Position numbers and translations under genes: made by a program. From Kryptolebias marmoratus (taxonomy: Eukaryota > Chordata > Actinopteri > Cyprinodontiformes > Rivulidae), in the NCBI RefSeq assembly GCF_001649575.2, contig NC_051431.1:6035749-6099748 (forward strand): DNA of 64,000 nt, in the 5' to 3' direction. Of the stretch, positions 39,002 through 52,200 are shown piece by piece; within the stretch, counting starts at the first letter, position 1, and every line of letters begins with the position of its first letter. The notes beneath the pieces are model-generated. The model made no database searches, had not been told where the DNA came from, and worked only from the letters and a program-made list of their open reading frames with translations.

Positions 39002-41772
39002 CTAAAGAAAATGTGTTTTCCTGATCTGCAGCTGCTCTGCTTGACGTCTCTGGTTCACATGAGCCGGTTCTTGTGAATTCATGACGATGTCTATAGAAAT
39101 GGGAGATGAAAACCGATCCATCATCTGTGCGATCTTCTCATGAGGAACGCCGTGTTTGTTCCGCCTGGAGGGAAAGGATTGTAGGAAAGTCATGTTAGCA
39201 TGTGAAGACTTTCAAATTCTATAAATGTATGCGTGTTCAATTAAATCAATTACTTCTCCAGCTCATACGGATCAAACTTCCAGCTGGTGTCAGGTTCACA
39301 AAAGTCCACCTTGTATCCTCTCTCTAAGGCCTGGCAAATGAAATAGAAAAATTCAAGGAGGTATGAAACATTATACACTAGTCAGCCATAAGTTTATGAC
39401 AACTGGAACAATAATAGGGTGGCATCTTATTGCCACTAAGTAAAGTAACAAGTATATATAAAACCACGCAGAGGAAACATTTAGCCGAGCCGTATTTAGC
39501 TCGCACCCATCAACACGCTCTGTTCAGTTTACCTGCTCAGAAACACTGAACAAGCTGCTACTCTAAAGTGAAACGATCTCAGAAACAGTATTTAAAAATG
39601 TAAAATTGAAGCCTTTTCTTTAATATAAGCAAGTATATTAAATTTGCTTTGCAGTCTGGGTGAAGCATTAGTGTGCATTTGTTATCTGTCAGACCTCAAC
39701 ATAAAGTCAGACCTTCGGACTCTGTTTTGTTAAACAGTATTTTGGGTGTAAGCACATTTATGTGCCCCTCATCTATCAGTTTTGTAAATGAATAATAGAA
39801 GAAGTATTACATGCCGGTTATTCTTTGGCTGCAAGGAACTTCAAATTGATAAACAATACCATAACTTGCTTTCATTTACGTTCTGCTTATTGCCAGTAAC
39901 TACTGTAACAAAATAACTTTTTCACCTAACCTTTAAGTGGTCATAATGTTATGGCTGAGCTTTAAATTCTTTCTTTTACCATAAATAAAACGCTCTGAAT
40001 CCTTACCATTTTGACATATGGCTTCATTTCCCAATATTGGAGGTTTGTGTTGTCAATAATAATGGGAGAGCGGCCATCTTGCAAGGCATATTTAGCTGGC
40101 AGATGATTAAACACACACACACACACACAAAAATATCAATTAATGCACCTTTCCAATATTTCAAATAAAAAAAATAGCATATATTGTGCGATGACATAAA
40201 AACATTCTTGTGAATCCTACATATATTTAATGATATAAACCTGAAAGTGTGCCTTTACCTCTGTTCTGGTTCCATTCATGTGCTGCCCCAAGAAGCTCGA
40301 CATCATAGCGGTAGCCATTAGTCTGAGCAAAGTAATCATCTGTGCTCAGAATGACCCCACTAGGAGCAGTGGACAGGAGCTCCCTATGGGAGTGGTAAAT
40401 AAATACATTTTAGATTAAATAACAGCTAAATGTACAAAAAGCTAATTTCTGATTGAGGTTACACATAATTCTACCTTGCCAATGTTGTTTTCCCAGATCC
40501 TGGTAATCCCCTCATTAGGATTAGCACCAAGGCTGAATGGAATCCGTGCGTATTGTCGTGCGATTGGTCGTGATGCTGTTGCCTCCAATGTTCATTTACT
40601 GACACATACCTCTGATGCCTGTCATAGTTTTCATGACACCAAGACCGCTCTTCTCTCCTATCCCTAGACCACCCAACAGTTCCATTATCTGAGTCTGTGT
40701 CATTCCAACCAAAGGGTGGAGGAGGATTTCCATAAAAGCCCTGAGATGGGTCAAGGCATCTATGTGGAGGTGGACGTGCTGGAAACTTGTTGTAATACTG
40801 GTTTGTCATTCCAGACCTCTCCAAGGTGTGACTCATATAGGGTGGCGGGTTTTGTGGATTAGGGTAGGATGGCTGATGTGGCTGGTGAGGGAAACGCGGT
40901 GTGAAAAATCTGGGATGTGTTGGCCTGTTGAATGATGGAGGATAAGCCCTCTGGTTGGATGCTGGCCTCTGTTGTTTGAGTTGGTATGGCTCATTTTGAT
41001 ACCAGTGAGGCCAGGAGAACTTTGTCCGTTCACAGTTATTCTGGTAGCTGTTTGTTTTTGCAGAAGTCCTTGTAATGAGATGTTTCCCCTCAGGTTCATC
41101 CCAAGCCTCTTTGCTGGCAGGTGCTTCAGGAGACTGCTGAATATCATCTCTTTCAGGATTACTTTTAGCTTGATTTGGTGGATCAATCTTCTCCAGTTCT
41201 TTGTAAAACTTACTCAGGGAGTCATCTATGTCACATTTGGCTGTGGACGTCTTGGGGGGAAATGCTGGACCAATGAAGGCTGTGCTGGTGAGTCCTACCT
41301 CCTTCAACACTCGCTCTCTTAAACACTTGTCTGGACTGCTGTGGTCACTGCTCTCACATTTAGGACTTTTATCAGCAGAGTAATTTCCAGTCTTTTCTTC
41401 CACACAAGACTCTTCAATGGCGATGGAGCGCGATGGGGAGGAATTTGAATGAGACATCTGCACAACAGTATAAACGAGTTAATGTCACAACAACATAAAA
41501 TTAAACAGACATTTTAACTGTAAGTCGTTGACAGCTATTTAAAATTAGAAAATAAAATATACAAATCATTTATTGTATTGGCGTATATATAATGGCTTAA
41601 AAACAGCTTCATAATTGGTCTTTGTGAGCGAAACAAATGTCAGGTATCGAAAACAAGACTAAGGGTCAATAGCCACACAAGTCACGGACGAGGCAATAAA
41701 AAAATAACTAGCTTAACGTAACAATAAAACGTATCTTTTATTATTATTATTCGGAATTCTTACCGTAGACAT
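39002..41772 (-). CDS. n4bp2l2: NEDD4-binding protein 2-like 2 (P-loop kinase-like domain)
   Basis: An N4BP2L2 orthologue with a C-terminal AAA/P-loop, polynucleotide-kinase-like domain. Minus-strand exons are 41764-41772 (MST, a tiny start exon), 40475-41457, 40259-40383, 40007-40095, 39254-39330 and 39002-39164, with consistent phases and 481 residues in total. The start could instead be the ATG at 41457 that opens the second exon. The N-terminal half is disordered and Pro/Gln/Asn-rich, with the family motif [11 protein letters not shown] and FYKELEKI near residues 60-95. The domain begins at [17 protein letters not shown] (Walker A), followed by [39 protein letters not shown] and [18 protein letters not shown]. 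The match is to N4BP2L2 rather than N4BP2L1, judging by GYRYDV and the C-terminal [14 protein letters not shown]. It lies between brca2 and the stard13-like gene, as in other vertebrates. Confidence 0.93.
39381..39962. mobile_element. Mariner/Tc1-like MITE inside an n4bp2l2 intron
   Basis: The left end ACTAGTCAGCCATAAGTTTA and right end GTCATAATGTTATGGCTGAG are near-perfect inverted copies of each other in the part TCAGCCATAA / TTATGGCTGA. They match the terminal text of a fish Tc1/mariner element. The ~580-bp interior has no transposase frame, so this is a non-autonomous derivative. It lies between the exons at 39254-39330 and 40007-40095. Confidence 0.65.
40111..40130. repeat. (CA)n microsatellite
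   Basis: Short CA repeat in an n4bp2l2 intron, near the splice acceptor of the exon at 40007-40095. Confidence 0.85.
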
Positions 41773-41990
41773 TTACAATGCATAAATGTCTAAAAATTAA
41801 CTTTAACTAAACAGCCGGCAATGTGGTTTCAACATTTCCGAGGTCTTGTATTTACGGAAGTGACGTACGTCTTCCTTTCGCGGAACAAACGGGTTGATGT
41901 GCATGAGCGCCCCCTGCAGCACCGAAGTGTGATAACGCCTCTACAGCAACAGGAAGAATCCGCGTTCCACAGCCGGCAAACATACAATTA
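41773..41990. promoter_or_regulatory. Probable n4bp2l2 promoter
   Basis: This stretch is immediately upstream of the tiny start exon of n4bp2l2. It contains CGGAAGTGAC at 41855-41864 (an ETS-type GGAAG core) running into TGACGTACGTC, a CRE-like sequence, in a locally CpG-containing context. The same CGGAAGTGAC is present in the brca2 promoter region. This is motif reading only; there are no expression data. Confidence 0.45.
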
Positions 41991-42309
41991 AAATATCCAT
42001 TTAATGTAGTGTTACATATTGTTTTATTTTCTTGTATTTCTCGCAGGCAGTCAAAATACTCCTGGAAGGAACCTTGATTATTGAGCATCTAGTATATTTT
42101 CTGGTAAAATTGGATTGGACTTAATCAAAAGATTTTTCTGCTGTTTAAATTTCTTATTTTTTCATTTTTAACAAAATAACATACCAGAAAGTGAAGTATA
42201 ATACACAATATATTATGCAAAAATATTAAAAACACACATGAATCTCACTACTACAAAAAATAGCAGCTTTTAAATTATTTTTTTCCATTAATATTTTGCA
42301 TTAACTTCA

Positions 42310-42605
42310 TTACTTGTAGCAGGCTGGGACAGTGGTTAAAGCTGTTGCCTCACAGCAAGGGCATCGCAGGTTCAAAACTTAGCTGCAGCCTTTTTATGTA
42401 GACTTGAAGGTTCTTAGTGTATGCATGGGTTTCTTCCCACAGACCAAAAACATGCATGCTGGCATAATTGGTACCTCCTAAACTGTCACACTGTGTGTGT
42501 GTGAGAGAGAGAGTGTATGAATAGTTGTTTGTCTGTTTATATTCCTGTGGACTGGTGGCCTGTCCAGTTTGTCTTTCCTGCAACCCTCAATTTCCTTAAA
42601 AAAAA
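42310..42605 (+). mobile_element. Fish SINE/tRNA-like interspersed repeat
   Basis: Landmarks are GGGACAGTGGTTAAAGCTGT, GCCTCACAGCAAGG, GCAGGTTCAAAACTTAGCTG, GCATGGGTTTCTTCCCACAG and ACCAAAAACATGCATGC, then TGTGTGTGTGTGAGAGAGAG and GGACTGGTGGCCTGTCCAG. This is the usual order in a very common fish repeat. It is a longer relative of the fragment at 18.75 kb and lies between n4bp2l2 and brca2. Confidence 0.75.
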
Positions 42606-42633
42606 AAAATGAAAAGATGACAAGAGTTTAGTT

Positions 42634-42821
42634 TAAATCAGTGGTGTCCAATGCTGGTCCTGGAGAGCCACTACCCTTCATGTTTTAGGTATTTCTCTGC
42701 TACACCTGATTTGAATGAATGAGTGATTAATAGGGTTGTGCAGAACTTGAAGAGCAGGGAAACATCTAAAACCTGCAGGATAGTGGCCCTCCCAGACCAG
42801 GATTGGACACCACTATTTTAA
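42634..42821. mobile_element. Short TIR-bearing MITE (hAT-like appearance)
   Basis: The ends GTGGTGTCCAATGCTGGTC (42641-42659) and GACCAGGATTGGACACCAC (42795-42813) are inverted repeats matching at 18 of 19 positions. The element is about 175 bp, has no coding capacity and is flanked on both sides by TTTAAA-like text that may be a target duplication. Copies of this sequence are common in fish genomes. The superfamily is not certain. Confidence 0.7.
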
Positions 42822-43263
42822 ATGTTCCACATTTCCTATAGAACTTTGTTTTAGAATTTATTAAAAAACTAAAACAGCATATAGCCTGACACAGTTGACT
42901 GACCCATCAATGCACACCCACTGAAACACGTCAAAATGAGCACACACCATTTCTACAAAGACTTGTAATAAACTACAACCACAGGCCAATTAACCATTTC
43001 ACTCCAAGTCTCTCCTTCCTCCTTTCAGTGCCATTTAAAAAGTAGGAAGTGCAATAATATTATTTTACTTCAATACAGCATTATGATAAAAAACAAACAA
43101 AAAAGAAGACAACTGCAAAAAGGGTTATGAGTTTACTGTGAAAAGTAATTTCACTACTTTAATAAGTTCAGCAACAAGACAAAAACAACCACAGGATGTA
43201 TTTTAAGCAGCTTTCGGTCTTTACATTTGTTCATTTTTACAGTGTTTAAAACATGTCTTGTTG

Positions 43264-46200
43264 TCAACATACAGTCATGTCCCCCTCAAGCAGAGCCTGA
43301 GTATCAATCATAGCCAGTTCCTCATCATTCACCCATTCTTTCTCCACCAGGGAGTTGGTGGGTTTTTGGACTGGAGTCTGAGCCGATTTGAAAGCGCTGG
43401 GTGGCCCAGACCTCCGAGGGGGGTTAAATGTTTTTTTTACATATGGAGAGACGGCGGAGGCCAGATGAGAGAGAGGTGGTGGAGACGGGATACGAGACAG
43501 ATAATCCAGAGCTCTTTTTCTTTTCAGGGTTTTGGAGTCTTTTTCTGATGAAGCCGTTTCTGCTGGAGGCTTCCTGCTGACGGGTGTAAAAGATCCAAGG
43601 CTCGGGACTGGTTTCTGAAATGTCACCTGAATGAAACGACAGTTTCAGTCCTGAGTTACTCTAATGTAGAAAACAGTTCAAAACAAACAAAAGAAGAACA
43701 TAAACTCACACTTGACTTTGAGTCTTGTTTTCTGGAGTCTGGGGTCTGTGGTTGCAAAGATGGAGAACAGATGGACCTCATGCCATCAGACTTCACTAAA
43801 AGTGAAAGCTTTTCTTCAGCACTTTGAAAAAAGTTGTCTTGACACTAAAAACACAGAAAAATAAGATAAAATGAGAAAGTCTTACACAGTTCAAATCAGT
43901 AAATCCATACAATAATTTCAAAATCAAATCTTCTAGCATTTCCAATATAAAAATATTTTTTTATGGCTATGAGCACAATTTTATTTTACCTCCACTTCCA
44001 GTCCAAAAACAGATTGTTTTAATGCCAATTTATGCACAAGATGCATTCCACTGATTTTAACAATTAGAATATTTGTTTTTTGTGCTATTATTATAGTTTT
44101 TAATAAATATTTTTTTTATGTATTTTTGCTGCATGGCTCTTTAATGGAACAGTTTGTTTATAAAAGTGAAATTTATTTTGAAGAGGAAAAACAGTGTTAT
44201 CCATACTTTCTGAAAAGATTCTCTTGTCATTAGCTGCAGCTTTTACATTTTTCATCACTTCATATAAACTGAATGAACAGTAAAACGCTCTGCTAAAAGC
44301 TTTTAAGTAAAACATTAAGCTCTTTGACTGTGGTACATCCACAGAAGATGAACAGTTAGTTTGGGGTTCTGTACCTGGACCAGGGTTTTGAGTTGGCTGA
44401 GGGATTCCTGGAGATGAACATCCTTGGGGTTTGTGGAGAAGACCGTCAGATCTCCAGCGTACACAACAGGAGTTGGATGTAAAGACTGACCCCTGAGCTG
44501 CAGGTTGCTCAGAGCTAAAAGGACACGTGGTTTTATCACATCTTCAAGGCCAGCCTGAGATAAACCACTGAAACAGCGTACTTTCACAAAGTTCAGCTTC
44601 CCATCGGCCAAATAAAATGCAGGAGAGGAACCTGTGTATAGAAACACAAATTATCATTCATCATCAGAAAGTAAACAATCCTGTTTTAGTAAAAAGATAC
44701 AAATATACATATAAACACTAACCCTGTTCATCTATGATGCTAATAACATATCCTGTGAGATCAACTTCTCCACACAGGGGCTGAAATTCTGCATTTTGAA
44801 GATTCACAAAGTTCGTGGAGACTCTTGGTTGGAAATAGTCTGACAGCCATTCCTGGGAAGCCTGCATGATTAAGCATAATGTTACAGTTTTTATTTCATT
44901 CATATAAGTTAGATAACACATTTTGTCTTCTACACTACCTGCAGGTCCTGAAACTGTGTTTTCTTTGTCCCAGTGAGCTGAACTGTTTCAATCCCACTTC
45001 GTTTCTTTCCACATGAAGCGACAAGGTTATAAACCTTGTATCGACAACCTTCCTTCAATAAAGACTGAAGATCCGAGGAAGGTCGCCAAAGATTCAACTG
45101 ATAAACTAGGAAAAAAAAGAAAAAAGAATAAATAAACACAATAATTAATAGACTGTTGTAATATAAATCAGATAAAAAAAGAAAAACGAAGACACACCAC
45201 GGTTAGATTGGGCCTTTGAGTCAGCAATGTAGAGTCTCCACACGGCTGTGACATCCCTTTTGGGACAACTCAGTTTGTTGTCGTCTGCCTCTAAAGCTCG
45301 GCGATATCGATCCTGCAGCTCAACTTGCATCTTCTCCATCAGTGAACGTCTGTAGGCATGAAGAGTTTCCAACTGCCGTTCACTCAGGTGGGCCTAGGAC
45401 ACAAGGTCAGGTGCTGAAATATTCAGAGAAAACCCAAAAAAAGTCTGCAAAGAAAAGTTTTTTGTTACCTCAGCTGGGTCATCTCCAACTGCTTCATACA
45501 GCTCCTCTCCATCCTGGAGACTTGCAATATCTTGACGGTTGATTGAATGAGTTCTCCACTGAGGTTTGTTGTTCCCTAAGAGTGAATACTTGTTAAAGCG
45601 TTACCTGATTTAACCCCTTAAGTCACACCCAAAAATTCCTAAAATGCCTGGAAAAAGCATTAAGTGTGAAATTACAACTCCTACCTTTCTCCTCTTTTTC
45701 AAATTCAGCTTGAATCTTGGCAAAGAGCGTCTCCATAGCTGTTTGTTGGTGATGGTTGTATCGTCTTGCCTCCTTCTCTTCTGCTCGAGCAGACCGGAAC
45801 ACAACACTTCCATCTGCCTTCCTCTCCATCCACTAAAAAAAAAAATAGTCATAAGGGCTGAGATGAACCTTCATAACTAACATTTAAAATAGATCAAAGT
45901 GTTTCTCTGCTCACCTGTATGGGGTAGCTTCTCAGAACAATAATATCGACACATCCTACAGGCCCTCCGTTGCTATATAAACTGGAGAGTGGAAGCAGGA
46001 ATGGCCGCGGGTCTCTATGAAATCCCAGCTTAGCATCCCACTGTGCACGTCTGCTGCTGTTGGCACAGATCTAAACACATGCAATAAAATCCATGTTATG
46101 TGGCTGCTTTGTGTCCAGAGTGACAAATCAGTAGTTTCCCTCTTGGAGTACCTTTAAAAAGAGGGATTCAGGTGCCTCCAGAGGGGAACAAGCATCTTGT

Positions 46201-49200
46201 GATCCCATTAGCTGAGCCCCGTGGATGATCAGCTTGACACCAACAGTCAGCAGTCCTTTGTGAAGCATGGCAGTCAAAGGTTCATCCAGCTGAGCTCTGA
46301 TGGCATACCACCCATCTGTGAGCCGGACCTCTGCACATGACATATCTGCCTTGGCATCAGCGCTCTGTGGAGCTTTCGTGTCGCTGCGACCCTGCCTGTT
46401 TGGAGAGGGACCTCTGGAAACGATCTCACAAACACATAAGATAAGAGTTTTGGAGGCTGTGTCGTCCTTTTCCATGATCTTCCTCAGAGCTGGCCTGCAG
46501 CTGTGGTCCACCTCCACATCATATCTAATGAACAAAAGTAAATCAAAGCTTCAGACAATAAACTAAGATTTAACCTGATACACATCATAAAAATATGTTT
46601 GGGAATTATTTATTGTGACAATGTTTTTCTTTTGAAATAAAAAATGTTTTTGAATTTTGTACAATTTGAACTAAGCGAGGTATTTGATACCATTAGCAAC
46701 ATTTCTTACCATTTGCTCATTGGGGAAAGTGCCTGTATTTTTTAATGATAAATTAGGATAATTATTGTCAGACCAAAATTTATAATGTAACAGAATTATT
46801 AATTTAATCTCAGTGACTAGGACTGGTATTTTATTGTACTTGATCTAATTACACAAAAACTCCAATTAGTAAAATGTGGATATTTATGTCTTTATTAATC
46901 AATTTATTTATTTGACACCAAATGGGATATGGTAATGTGTAAGAAGAGTTTTAGGGGCATTTTACAACAATATCTACTGATTATAAATATACAGAAATAC
47001 ACTGAGCTGAACCCTTTTGTACCTGTACTTCAGCTGAAGAAGAACCTGCTCTGGAGTGAGACATCGGCTCCCCATTGTTTCTGGAAAAGACTTTTCCATG
47101 GAGGCCTGCTTCCACACGATCCACCTGTAGTGATTGTACACCCACGCCTCACTGATCAGTTTGGGATCCACACCGGGAGTGTCACATAATGCTCTGTGGA
47201 GAATAAATCCGAACATTAAACTTGCAGTAACCAGAGACACATATCGGACCCAGTATCACAAGTAGTTTAATTTCACTAGTACCTATAAAATTCTTCCTTC
47301 CCTGCGGTCCAATCATTGCTTGGGACCAACCATCCCCCATCAGCAAGGTGAACACCATCTCCATCTATAAACGTTTCCCGTTTGACAAACTGCAGCAAAT
47401 TGAAGCGAAAAGACTCTGCAGTCTCATTCGTGAACTCCGAAACATTCTTTTGGACTCCATATTCATAAAGCTGAAATAAAAGAAGACCAAGATGTGAAAT
47501 GTGATTGAGATGACTGCACGGTGTAACTACCAGAGACATTATTGCTCCTAAGTCCAGTGAGTTCTAGCCTTGCCTGTTCTGGGTTGTATCTTGATGGTTT
47601 CTTTCCATTCACTGCGACTTTTAACGAGATCCTTGCCACTCCAGAAGTCTTTGTTAGAAACAAGCTCCCTGGTAGAGGTCGAATGGTCTGGCGCTTCTTT
47701 TTTCGGATCCTCATGTCCTGCATATCCCGTGCCAACTCAATGTTCTGATGCCCATCTGTCAACAAATAATAGACACCTCGTTTTTCTACTCATATTTGTT
47801 GTTTAAATCAACTTCAGACAAAGAAGGTACTCTACCTTGATTTTTGGAAAACGAGTCATCTGCAACGGATGCCTCTGCTTTAGAACTGATTACATCACAG
47901 TTTACAGGAACTCTTGCAATATTTAGGTTTTCAGTGCAACCCGAAGCAACTACAGCTGTGGTGCTTTGAGATTTTATAGCAGGTGGTACGTATGTGTTGC
48001 TGCCGGACTCTACAGCAGAGGGAAGAACTTGTTTATCCTCCTCATGTTGTTTAGAGGAACTGTCTTGTAAGACAGTTCTTTGCTTTTTGAATGGTGGAAC
48101 AAACACAGGCGTTCTTGTGTTTCCTTTAAGCTCCGGAGTGTTGGGAATCTCTCTTTTTACATTTCTGACAAATGGTGGAACAAATGGCAACATCTTGGAG
48201 TGTGATAATCTGCCATCTCCTGGGGATGAACAGTGTGGTAATGTTGTCTTTTGTAATCTTGTGTCCTTGTAGTGTTTTGAACCACTGTAAGAAAGAAAAA
48301 ACTAACTAAATAACATAACAAACATGGCTGTGATCTAACAGCGTCCACCAGCCTCTTAAAAACATAATTTCCATAAATAACTTACCTGAGTGGCTTTGTG
48401 ATGTTTGGATGTAGTGAAGCACTGTACTTGAAAACTCCCCTGTCTTTTATTGCACCTTATTAAAAATATATATATATTTATTGTATGTCAAAACATTTAT
48501 TTTAGACAACTGCTTATAGTGCAAGTGATTTACCATTTGGACAGCATTTTACAGGATGGAGCGCTGAACCTTTTGGACTATTAACAGTTCTGTCAAATTT
48601 GTCCAGTAAAGGTCTTTTAGGATGAGGCTGACCTACAGATTAAAAGGGAAGAAAAACATAAAGTTTAATGTGCATGTCATTTTTGAAATAGAGCTGCAGT
48701 CTCAAGTTGGCTAGAGTTAAGCATTTTAATGACTTTCAAAAAAAAAAAGAGCAATATTTATTTTATTTAACTAGTGATGTGAGTTTTAGACTGAAGTTTT
48801 CTAGACTTGCCACTCAAATGATTCAATTACTGAAAAAGGTGCTATCCCAATATTACAAGATAATATTTTACATAAAGTTTTTAGGTGTAAGACACTTACC
48901 TATGACATCAGCATCTTCCAATAATCTTTTCCTCCTTTTCCCGTCCTCTGTAGATCTGTTGTTGGATTTCAGGTCATCTGGCAGCGGTGTAGCTTCTGAA
49001 GTCACTGAGAGACTCTGGCCAGCGAGAACTTCATCTTCTAGCAGAGCCTTTGTGCAGTCCAGAGCTTCCTGTGCCAGAAACCTGTGCTGAGTTTCTGTGC
49101 ATCCAGTGAGGTTTAGTGACTGCAGGTTTAGATTTGAAGACTCATCTGTTCTTAAAGGTTCGGCTCTCTTGCTGGAGCTTTGATTAATATCCAACAGGCT

Positions 49201-52200
49201 TGACTCTTCAAGAATGTCATTTATGTTGTCTGCTCCTGTCGTGGTGGAAAATGAGCTAACTTCACATGGATCCCTTCTCTTTGCATGAATATCCCTGTCC
49301 CTGACAGGGACAACATTAGTTCTTTCCACATCTTTTGCTTTTGGTAGATCCAGTTTCAGTGTGCTTTGTGGACTTGTTGAGTTTGAGAAGGAACAATCAA
49401 ACTCCCCATCAGCGAATTCTTTTAAAAGATGTGCTGCTTTCAAAACCCTTTTCTCAGAAACATGGACTTTTCCTCCTGCAGTCATGACATCACGGTGTAT
49501 ATCTTCAGCTTTACTTTGAGCATCATGTTTCTCATCAGTCCTCTTCGTGTCAGCAGAAGTTGGGATGTTTGTACTCAAACTGGTGTCGCTGAGTAATACT
49601 TTAGCCTTTTGTAAGGCCTCAGATGAAAATTTTACAGGATTACCGCTGGCTGAAGAAAACCCACTTTTCAAAAGAAATGTTTCAGAAATAGGAATCTTGG
49701 AAACCGGCGATGAAACACGGATGTTATCCTCAGCTCCTTCATTTTCATTTAACAGGATTTTTGCTCTCGTCAGAGCTTCAGATGATACAGCAACTGCTTT
49801 TCCACTGGCAGTCTGAAACCCACCACCTTGCTGAAGTAAAGCGCCTTCTTGTTGGTTCACTTGTTCATTTATGCCCTTAGTGAATCCATTTTCAGCCTCA
49901 AAAACATTTCTTGCTGCCGGTTTAAGTTTAAATAAGCTTTCATTCAAGTGGTGACCTTCACTGAAAAGAGCTTTACTGTTGCTGCTTACTGTGCAGTCGT
50001 TTTCCTTTAAAGAGGAAACATCTGCATCCAGGCTGGTTTTTGCTGAATTGTCAAATTCTTCAAAAAGAAGTTTTGCTTTCAGAAGATTCTTTTCCGACAC
50101 ATGAACTTTAGCTCCACCTGCAGTTGTGAAACCACAATGTATTTTCTCTGTACTGGTACCACCGTTTTGTTTCTTGTCACTTTTTGTTGTCCGTGAAATG
50201 TCTGGGATTTCTGAATGAAAACTAATATCACTGAAGAGAGCGGTTGCCTTCTGAAGAGCCTCAGATGAAAGTTTTACAGGTTTACCACTGCCAGAAACAA
50301 AGCCAGAACTCCTGCATGGCAGAACACTGACTCTGGACTGTGGTGGATTTACACTTATTTCATTCTCAACTCCTTCACAGTCACTTAACAAGGTTTTTGC
50401 ATTCTTTAAAGCTTCAGATGAGATATTGACTCGTTTTCCACTGGCTGTCTGAAATCCACCGTTTTGTTGTGGTAAGGTCTCTTCTCTTTGGTTCCCTTGT
50501 TTGCTTGTGCACTCAGCAGAACTTATTCTGGGTTCTTCAAAAGTGTTTACTCTCACAGTTTGATGTGGACAAAGTTTGCTAAGATCTCCCTCCTTGCTCC
50601 TCACACCCTCGCTCACATCCACATCATCTTTCTTGGCTTCTGTGATTATTTTACTGCCATCCACATCGCAGTCAAAGAAAGCATCTGCCTCTTGCATTGC
50701 TTTGGTTAAAGCCAAATCATCATATTCCTTGAAAATCTCTTTGGCTTTTAAAAGACTCTTTTGTGATACCTGGACTTTCGCCCCCCCTGCCGTTGTAAAT
50801 CCACAGGGCCTTTTCTCTGTGTTATCTTGAGCACATGTGCATTTTTCATCATTCCTTATTGTGTTGGAAACAGTTGGAGTATCTACATTCAAACTGATGT
50901 CAGTGAAGATCATCTTGGCCCTCTGTAAGGCCTCAGATGACACCACCACAGGTTTACCACTGGCTGCAGAAAAACCAGAATTCCACATTGGTGGACCAGT
51001 AACAGGAACCTTTCCTTTGGGATGTGGTAATGAAAAACTCATTTCATCCTCATCTCTTTCACATTCTTTTAATAAAGCTTTTTTCTTTAGAGCTGATGGT
51101 GAAATGGCAACTTCTTTTCCACTAGATGTCTGAAATCCTGTATTTTCTGCTTTTAAACCGTCATCACTCTGATCTCCTGTAGTTTTTGCATTTTCTTTTT
51201 TTATGTCCTCATATGTACAAATCTGATTCAAAAGACATTCAGCCTTTCTCATTGCATCAGCTGACACAGAGACTTTCTTCCCACTGGCTGTACAGAATCC
51301 ATCAACAGTGTTCAAGTGATCAATGGCAGACAAATCAATGTTGTTTGATGTGCAAGGTGGGGAAAATGGCTCTGAAGTCATAAATGGGTTTCCATGGAAG
51401 GACTCTGCATCTTTCAAAGCAAGCAAACCATTATTACTCATGCTCACTTCATCCACGCGCAGTTCTTTTGTGGGGAGTGCGATCAGTCCAGCGTACACAT
51501 TTTCAAAATTAGAGCAGCCCGCAACATGTTCGTCAGAGGTGTTCACCTGTAGGTTTGTGCACTTTGAAAAGCTTTTCTTGTTCTCAACGCTTTCAGGTGG
51601 AGCTTTTGTGTTCTTCTTGTGAGACATGTTATCTTTATGCCCAATGACATCACAGTCTCTGAAAAAAGCACTTGCTTGTTGCAAGTATTTTGTTGAAATA
51701 GAGATTTCTTTCCCACCAGCCATGCGGAAATCACTTTGAAACATTTGTGTGTCCATTTTGCTATTTTTCAAACTTTTGGTGCAATCCTCATCTCCAACAC
51801 TCAGGACCTGTTTGTTTGATGATACAAACTCCTCTGTTTTGGGAAAACTGTTCCGAATGCTCTCCTCAACATGACAGTTATCTTTGAAGGTGAACTTTGA
51901 ATCTTCCTTGCACATATCAGAGTCCATGTCACAGTTTTGATCCGTTTTGGCATCAGATTGAACATTTTGCTTGTCTGGTGGTTTTTGATCTGTCACATTT
52001 CCCTCCAAATCTGCAAACAAAGCCCTTGCTTTGCACAAAAACTCCTTGGAAACTCTCAACATATTTCCTCCTGCTGTTTTAAATGCAACACCAAGTGTCA
52101 AAGGATTGCTGTTGTCCAGCTTGTTTGCTTCTCCACACTCAGCTCTGTGGTGGGCATTATTGGCTCCAGCTAACATGAGACCATTTTTATCTTCAGAAAT

